From Turbatrix aceti (lineage: Eukaryota > Nematoda > Chromadorea > Rhabditida > Panagrolaimidae), in the NCBI GenBank assembly GCA_963969345.1, contig OZ017769.1, positions 10,295,725-10,359,724 of the forward strand: a stretch of DNA of 64,000 nucleotides, given 5' to 3'. How positions within the stretch are numbered: the first letter of the stretch is position 1; the number at the start of each line of letters is the position of its first letter. The position numbers and the translations under genes are program-made. This document shows, piece after piece, positions 57,936 through 64,000 of this stretch. The notes under the pieces are model-generated. The model was not told where the DNA came from. It saw only the letters and a program-made list of their open reading frames with translations, and made no database searches.

Positions 57936-59122
57936 AGTCTGCGAGCCGATTTACCAACAAGGGGAGGAGGCCGACACATCAATTTTTACACTTTCAAATG
58001 TTTTGAGTCTAAGTTGTGGAGGACCCTAAGGGCAGTCTATAACCGCAATATTAAATTTTTTTTAAATCGGATTCTGGAGATTTGGCTTCAGATGTGTTTT
58101 CGTAAAAATGAATGGTGCGAATGGTGCGTGCTTCGTTTCAGGGCAAAAAATCTGAAAACTTGTTTACGGGGATTTCAGAGGACAGGGAATACGGTGGCAT
58201 ACTCAGATTTAAAAAAAAACAACTGCAAGTATTTTTTATTGAATTTTGCCGTCACAAAATTCGGCTTTACCATGCCTAAAAAAATAAACACCCATTTTCA
58301 TATTTATTTATTTTTATTTATTTATTTCACCATTACTCAGTGGTTAGTTATCATTAGACCAGATGTTAGGAGGCACAAATGACGTCCACGTAGGTGTAAA
58401 TGTCTCGATTCATTTTGGTCGCGATTTCTTCTTCCCATCGTCGCTGTGGTCTGTTTTTCGTCTTGTTGAACACCGAGTTGAGCCATTTTCATATATCCTA
58501 TCTGAAAGAGCGATTTTTTTGGCTCAGAATAAGGTGTCCATTAAAAAAACGTAGTGTCTGGAATCACCTTTTAGGTCCCGATTTGTCGTAAAAACGACCA
58601 AAAACCCCCTCAAAAAAATGGCGGGAAGTGCGCACGCGCGTGCGCACGCGCAAAAAAGGGGGTTTTTTGGTCGTTTTGACGACAAATCGGGACCTAAAAG
58701 TTCATTCCAGACACTACGTTTTTTTAACAGACACTTCATTCTGAGCCAAAAAAATCGCTCTTTCAGATAGGATATATGAAAATGGGTGTTTATTTTTTTT
58801 AGGCATGGTAAAGCCGAATTTTGTGTTGGCAAAATTCAATAAAAAATACTTGCAGTTGTTTTTTTAAAAATCTGACTATGCCATCGTATTCCCTGTCCTC
58901 TGACATCCCCGTAAGCAAGTTTTCAGATTTTTTGCTCAGAAACGAAGCGCGCGCCATTCGTTTTTATGAAAACACATCTGAAGCCAAATCTCCAGAATCC
59001 GATTTTAAAAAAAATTAATATTGCGGTTATAGACTGCTCTTAGGGTCCTCCACAACTTAGACTCAAAACGTTTGAAAGTGTAAAAATTGATGTGTCGTCG
59101 AATGTAAATCGGCTCGCAGACT
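57936..59122. mobile_element. Foldback MITE (second type) with nested LINE insertion
   Basis: Ends AGTCTGCGAGCCGATTTA and its complement; the two halves are imperfect inverted repeats along nearly their whole length, meeting at a centre near 58640. The centre contains an alternating purine-pyrimidine run (GTGCGCACGCGCGTGCGCAC, 58628-58647). The left half is interrupted by a LINE fragment (58304-58483). Without it the element is about 1.0 kb. I see no clear target duplication and no transposase. The open frames inside are repeat artefacts. Confidence 0.8.
58304..58483 (-). mobile_element. 5'-truncated RTE LINE 3' end, nested in foldback MITE
   Basis: Target duplication CATTTTCATAT at 58293-58303 and 58484-58494. 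The insert is the antisense of the LINE 3' end (terminal coding part and 3' region) with an (AAAT)n-type tail at the 58304 side. It matches the inserts at 61277-61430, 61441-62088 and 62472-62619. Confidence 0.85.
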
Positions 59123-60221
59123 GTTTATTAAGTGTTCTATTATTTCAGTAGCTCAGAACAATGAAAGCTCGTACGTCGTTCATCATCAAAGAGTTCAAAT
59201 GATAATATCTTCTTACATATTAGGTGTTTTACAGTATTAGATTTTTTATGTGCTTGATGTTGTAAAACAAATTCTTTTCAACTAAATGTGTATAATTTTT
59301 TTGTTCACGTTGTTTTAAAACATATTATATGTAGAAACACGCACGGTAGAAAATACTTTTAAATAAATGTTTGGTAGTGCAAAGTGCCAACATGATGTTT
59401 CATTTTCATTTCATTTATTATACTATTTCGTACATATACCATAAGTATTAGTCAGACAATAAAAGATGGTTGCGCTACGTCACCATGACCGTGTAATTTT
59501 ATATTAGTATACACTGCAGATTACTGTAAAAGAGCAGTATGTTCAATAATGAGCATAATGATCATCAGAGAACTCTAAAAAAATCTTGATAATCATAAAA
59601 AACCACAAATTAAAAAAACTTGTTTTAAAAATTAGAGGACCATCGGATTGTAGAAGGACGTAAGCAATTATATACCGAAGATAGAAATTGACAGTCTTTG
59701 TTTTAATAATACAATGTACAAACTTGCAGTAGAACGTTATGTGGGAGTGTTATATCACAGAAGAATATAAAGGCATTATGCGATTATGTATTATACAATG
59801 GATCGAGTGAGCGTTTTATTGGTGCAAAAGATGTCAAATGAGGATTACTCATCAGTAAGAACAAGTTTAATTTAAAAAAAAATTTAAATGTTATTTCTGC
59901 TATTTGCGGTTTACTTGTGTATAAACTACAATTTATGGTTTATAATAGCCATAATTTCATATCATTGTTTAATTTTTTTGGGTTTTTATAACATCATGGC
60001 CTTATCAAAGAAAGTACCGGATTAAAACATTCTGTGATTGTTAGAGAACAGAAATAATACAATACAATACAGTTCATTTACTTTTTCAAACCCTTTTAAA
60101 CACAAAGTCAGAGTCTTTAATCGTAGATTATAAGCTTGATACATTAATATACCCGCCGACGTTTGAGGCTCATGCTCCTTCGGACCTTGAGCAATGTAAA
60201 ATAAATAATATTAGGCAGTTT
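59123..60221. other. Gap between foldback element and Y7, with a receptor relic
   Basis: Mostly AT-rich. It contains the family Y relic at 59540-59700 and, near 59837-59855, a GGATTACTCATCAGTAAG that resembles the upstream block of living family Y genes. Confidence 0.45.
59540..59700 (-). pseudogene. Family Y receptor relic
   Basis: Reading 59700 down to about 59630 gives IAYVLLQSDGPLIFKT, matching the exon 1 segment VYVLLRSDGPTIFKT of Y7. 59575 downwards (SSLMIIML) resembles the beginning of exon 2 after a TTTTTTTAG acceptor. The rest of the gene is gone. Confidence 0.6.
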
Positions 60222-61276
60222 TCAATAATGCGTGCTGATAACTCGCACAACACTTTCAAATTGAATTGACCACACGAGACCTTTGATTTCTTTTCTGATG
60301 TCTGAGCACAAAGCTAGCAAGAACCAACATTGACAAATAAGTAAAACATCACAGATAAAAGGTATGCCTCTGTGCAACCAGTTTACAAGAATCTGATGGG
60401 TTCCAGTTCGAGCGTACGCAACCACGATGGTCTAAAACAAATTTTTATGTTGACAATTTAAATGAAAAAAGTGATAAACTTACTTGAAATACTATAAATG
60501 TAAACAAACATCCCGCAATTACAGAACTGTATACTGTCATTCTGAATTCTTTATCAGCAGTTCTTTTGAACTTTACCAGACGTAGAAGTACGTAAGAATT
60601 TAAATACGTGGAAATAACGCAGCAGACGACAGCTACAATAACAATAATCGAAGGAAGCTGTAGTATTATTGGAAATACTTCCATTTGATAACCGAGTCTG
60701 TAAAAGCTTCCCCAAATGTGAATACATCCTCCGGCATAGAACACTTGCCACACCAGTGTCAGGGGAAGGCAGTAAATGAAAATCAATATTTTTGATGTGT
60801 GATTCTTCCAGAATATCCGAGCGCTCATAGGCCAAGCAAGCAGGCTGTACCGATTATAAGAAACTGCGAGAATGTTTAGTGTAATTGCAAAGTAGGAATA
60901 ATATGTTACGGTATTTATAAATGCAACTAAAGAACTTTGATCAATGAACCAGATGAACATAGGTCTGAGAATGGATGAGTCGCCTAATCGAAATACAAAA
61001 GGTAATGTTATGATGATCAGCGTACTCTAAAGGTTTCAGGTGGCAAAATTGATAAAGACAAAAGATACTTACCGTTAAAAATGAAAATAGCACAATTCGG
61101 TAAAATCCTGTTTTAAAAATCGTTGGTCCATCTGATCGCAAAAGAACGTAAACTATTAGAAACTGAATAATAAGTGTTGGAATGTTGTAGATGTACGGTG
61201 CAAATGCCAGAACGTCGAGTAGCAAGAGTTCCCATTCTTCTGGCGGGTTGAGGAATAGTGTTATATTTGAAGTGCA

Positions 61277-61430
61277 TTTTATTTATTTATTTCACCATTA
61301 CTCAGCGGTTAGTTATCATTAGACCAGATGTTAGGAGGCACAAATGACGTCCACGTAGGCGTAAATGTCTCGATTCGTTTTGGTCGCGATTTCTTCTTCC
61401 CATCGTCGCTGTGGTCTCTTTTTCGTCTTG
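61277..61430 (-). mobile_element. RTE LINE 3' fragment 1 in Y7 exon 1
   Basis: About 154 bp with an (AAAT)n tail at the low-coordinate end. The target duplication TTGAAGTGCA is at 61267-61276 and 61431-61440. The 5' truncation point shares TTGAA with the target. Confidence 0.85.
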
Positions 61431-61440
61431 TTGAAGTGCA

Positions 61441-62088
61441 TTTTATTTATTTATTTATTTATTTCACCATTACTCAGTGGTTAGTTATCATTAGACCAGA
61501 TGTTAGGAGGCACAAATGATGTCCACGTAGGTGTAAATGTCTCGATTCGTTTTGGGCGCGATTTCTTCTTCCCATCGTTGCTGTGGTCTGGTTTTCGTCT
61601 TGTTGAACACCGAGTTGAGCGAATCGACCCAGCGTAAAGTGGAGGAGAGCTCGAAATCGTCCTCGATGTCCTTGAGGAGAAGTTCGGAGGAGATAGGTCG
61701 CTGATCCCGCCATTTCTGTACCATCCACTGCGTCTTCTTGACGTTGACTTCCAGTCCGACGTCCTTGCAGATGATGGCCATATCCGACAGCATTTCCTGA
61801 AGTTCTTCGCCAGTGTGGGAGAAAAGAACGACGTCGTCAGCGTTTTGCGAATGGCCTCTTCAAAATCCGTCAGCAGTGAGCGTGCGTTGATGGTAGCGAC
61901 GCTGAGCCGGAATCTAGACATTTTTTTAGCCTACGTTTGACAGGGTGGCCAGCCCGGGTGTCAAACGGCGCTTTCAATTCTCACACTTGCGCTGCTTCCC
62001 GAATGCGATCGCGAGCGCAAGCTGCTGTCGCGGACAGGAGAGGCGGAATAAAACCGACCGTCCGCTAGGCGTGCAAGAATGAAGACTG
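61441..62088 (-). mobile_element. Internally deleted RTE LINE, fragment 2 in Y7 exon 1
   Basis: The target duplication TTGAAGTGCA recurs at 62089-62098. On the minus strand the element has a GC-rich 5' region (62088-61924), then an ORF start MSRFRLSVATINARSLLTDF, like the beginning of RTE endonuclease ORFs. This passes directly into a reverse-transcriptase segment, NADDVVLFSHTGEELQ ... LEVNVKKTQWM, and the terminal TRPQQRWEEEIAP part, followed by the 3' region and (AAAT)n tail. Most of the endonuclease and the upstream RT domain are missing, so it is a non-autonomous derivative. Confidence 0.85.
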
Positions 62089-62107
62089 TTGAAGTGCATA
62101 TCGACAT

Positions 62108-62459
62108 TGAATTCTGAAAAGATAGACTGACTAACATAAGTACGATTTCTTTTTCGTTGCAGAGTACAAACTTATAGTTGAAAGTACTTGGATATTGTAC
62201 TAAATGAACTTTTGTGTATTCTTTACTTGCCAGAAATATTGTAAGGGGGAACAATATAAAAGCATTATGCAATTTTCTTGATTGAGTGTTCATTTTGTGC
62301 AAATGATGAGAACAAAGGCGACCAAGCATTTGCGTGAGAGGGAGCATTACTCATAAAAAAAACTAAAAATTCAATGACCAGGCTACAATATTGCTTATTT
62401 CTTAATTTTGCAGTTCACATGTCCCAAAATATGGAATACAAGTTAGTATGACGCGTAGG
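62108..62459 (-). promoter_or_regulatory. Upstream region of Y7 with shared elements
   Basis: GGGAGCATTACTCA at 62340-62353 and a block at 62410-62440 that matches the 31-bp blocks upstream of Y4 and Y5 at 24 of 31 positions. The distance to the original ATG (62107) is about 300 bp, as in Y4 and Y5. Confidence 0.45.
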
Positions 62460-62471
62460 TTTCAAATATAT

Positions 62472-62619
62472 TTATTTATTTTATTTATTTCATTATTTTT
62501 CAATGTTTAGTTATCATTAGACAAGATGTTAGGAGATACAAATGATGTCCACGTAGGCGTAAATGTCTTGATTTGATTTAGTCGCGATTTTTTCTTCCCA
62601 TCGCTGCTGTGGTCTGGTA
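62472..62619 (-). mobile_element. RTE LINE 3' fragment with target duplication
   Basis: Flanked by TTTCAAATATAT at 62460-62471 and 62620-62631. It is a diverged copy of the fragment family found at 58304 and 61277, with the simple-repeat tail at the low-coordinate side. Confidence 0.85.
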
Positions 62620-62670
62620 TTTCAAATATATGTAATTAATTTATTAACTATGAAAAGTTATAAGTAGGAA

Positions 62671-63044
62671 CGTGCTATCTTAGAGGTGCGTTTGAGCGAC
62701 AATGTCCCATCCGAATCCATCAGGAGGCGCACCAAGCTCAATGACTGGAACGAATCCGCCCGCCGCCGGAAGCAGAAGTATGCCAAATCGCTCGCGACGA
62801 CCGACGACGACAACTGGGCAGTCCGACTGTCAGACTGGCGCCCCACAGAAGACTACGTGGAAGCCAAGCGACCGCTAGGACGACCACGCATGCGCTGGAC
62901 CGACGACCTCGCCATTGCCTACAACGCTCCTACCAAAGACTTCGATTTCAGACGGATTGTTTTTCTTTGATGACCCCTCTTCGTACGACCCCACTGATTT
63001 GTATAATCCCGTGTGTAAAGAGATAAATTGAAATTGATTGATTG
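62671..63044 (+). mobile_element. RTE LINE 3' end, other subfamily, plus strand
   Basis: A 15-bp target duplication AGTTATAAGTAGGAA at 62656-62670 and 63045-63059 frames a 374-bp insert. It encodes the C-terminal tail of a LINE protein (RTKLNDWNESARRRKQKYAK; RPLGRPRMRWTDDL; a stop at 62968-62970) and ends in a (TTGA)n tail. The GRPxxRWxDDL motif is typical of the end of RTE-like reverse transcriptases. Confidence 0.87.
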
Positions 63045-63137
63045 AGTTATAAGTAGGAAAAATATTAAGGCGGTAAATAAAAAAAAATAAACGTTAATCG
63101 GTATCACATTTATGTATTTTCAAATGTAAAAATACTT

Positions 63138-64000
63138 TTACGATACGACAATGCTGACAACGTTCATTCCCGTATGTGAATGAATCGAAGCTGCAAGATG
63201 CTTGAGTTGTTTTCGGATGTCTGAGCACAGTGCAAGCAAGAACCAGCATTGGCAAAGCAATATACTGTCGAAAATAAACGGTGTGCATCTTATTGCCCAG
63301 TTTGCAAGGTTCTGGTGAGTTACTGTACGTGCAAATAACATTACGCATATCTAAAATTGTGTTGGTGTCAATTTTATTAATGCTGCATAATTAAAAATTT
63401 ACTTGAAATACCGTAAACAAAAACATGCTCCCCGCAATACAAGCACAGTATACTGTCAATCGAAATTCTTTCACATCCGTATTTTTCAATCTGACGAGAC
63501 GAAATAACACATAACAATTGAAATAGGTGGAAATAACCGAGCAAAAAATAGATACAAGAACCACAAGAGTGTGAACTCTTAAAATCAAAGGAAAAACATC
63601 CAATTGATATCCCAATCTGTACGCGCTTGAAAATACATGGACACATCCTCTAGCATAGAATATCTGCCAAACTAGTGTCAAAGGAAGACAGTAAATTAGA
63701 ATAAGTATTTGTGATGTGTGATTCGTCCAAAATACCCTTGCGCTCATAGGCCAAGCGAGTAGACTGTACCGGTTAAACGAAATTGCGAGAATGTTAAAAG
63801 AAATTGCAAAATTGCTATAATACGCTAGAAAAGTTAGCATTGATACTAGAAAATCTTTTTCCATAAACCAAATGTACATTGGTTTGAGAAGAGATGCGTC
63901 GCCAAATCGTGAATGAAAAGGTAGAGTTATGATTAACACTGTGCTCTTAAAGAAATTTAGATAACATTAAATGATACAAAATGAAAAAAAAACGTACCGG
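63138..64000 (-). CDS. Serpentine chemoreceptor, family Y (Y8), 5' end outside window
   Basis: Exon 2 (63403-63945, 543 nt) and exon 3 (63138-63350, 213 nt) are complete. The last three bases of exon 1 with the CCG|GTACGT donor lie at 63998-64000. Signatures: ILAISFNRYSLLAWPMSARV, LVWQIFYARGCVHVFSSAYR (Arg replaces Gly before the Cys), RLKNTDVKEFRLTVYCACIA, and CQCWFLLALCSDIRKQLKHL. Open throughout; it shows that the array continues to the right. Confidence 0.86.

Larger units (their letters stand above)
60222..62107 (-). pseudogene. Family Y receptor (Y7) interrupted by LINE insertions
   Basis: Exon 2 (60484-61026, 543 nt) and exon 3 (60222-60431) are intact, with ILAVSYNRYSLLAWPMSARI, LVWQVFYAGGCIHIWGSFYR and CQCWFLLALCSDIRKEIKGL. 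Exon 1 is split: its start MSIC lies at 62099-62107 and the rest at 61073-61276. Removing 61277-62098 gives exactly 213 nt, the family length, and an open frame MSICTSNITLFLNPPEEWEL. The insertion falls after codon 3 of the coding sequence, so the normal product cannot be made unless an internal Met is used. Upstream elements are still present, so the damage is recent. Confidence 0.85.

Noticed and set aside
1..64000. CRISPR arrays, bacterial operons or prophage
   Set aside because: Spliced animal genes throughout; no direct-repeat/spacer array and no phage genes.

Overview
The window is nuclear DNA of a nematode. The evidence is spliced genes with GT..AG introns, many short (about 45-75 nt) with TTTCAG/TTTTAG acceptors, two families of nematode-type serpentine chemoreceptors, RTE-type LINE fragments, hAT-like MITEs, and housekeeping genes (CTR9, topoisomerase I, C1-tetrahydrofolate synthase) with exon structure. 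I cannot name the species.

Layout. 1-2590: 3' half of CTR9 (+). 3797-6946: two tandem paralogues of a family I do not recognise (coiled coil, middle domain, C-terminal Cys/His zinc module), sharing a 58-nt first exon. 7232-8310: a 1.08-kb foldback element. 8446-10914: 3' part of a Ser/Pro-rich gene (-). 13282-16416: complete topoisomerase I gene (+). 17217-17728: a GC-rich MITE with an 8-bp target duplication. 18171-20511: head-to-head pair of single-pass, cysteine-rich membrane proteins. 21592-26008: receptor family X genes SR1, SR2 and pseudogene SR3 (+). 26239-36921: about 10.7 kb made almost entirely of inverted and direct copies of its neighbours. 36265-41344: SR3 fragment, SR5 receptor, an acetyltransferase (GNAT) gene and a decayed zinc-module gene. 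41406-42455: first receptor of family Y (-). 43088-45977: C1-THF synthase (-). 47345-48404: receptor SR4 (family X, +). 49282-64000: a minus-strand array of family Y receptors (Y2-Y8), with MITEs and RTE-LINE insertions, one of which breaks Y7.

The main structural feature is a nested rearrangement. Arms 23336-26238 and 28143-31045 form one inverted repeat (2,903 bp arms, 1.9 kb spacer). Arms 31043-35927 and 36265-41149 form a second (4,885 bp arms, 337 bp spacer, in register throughout). Removing 26239-36921 restores a simple order: SR1-SR2-SR3-SR5-GNAT-zinc gene-Y1. The junctions show 2-3 bp microhomology, and one carries an 8-bp templated insertion. This fits template switching in the genome, but also amplification or assembly chimerism; copy variants are so few that the event is either very recent or artefactual.

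Functionally, the window mixes transcription and DNA-topology housekeeping genes, a folate enzyme whose N-terminal dehydrogenase/cyclohydrolase half seems catalytically dead, and a large accessory chemoreceptor neighbourhood. In the family Y array the first two exons keep fixed lengths (213 and 543 nt), and several members share upstream sequence blocks that may be promoter elements.
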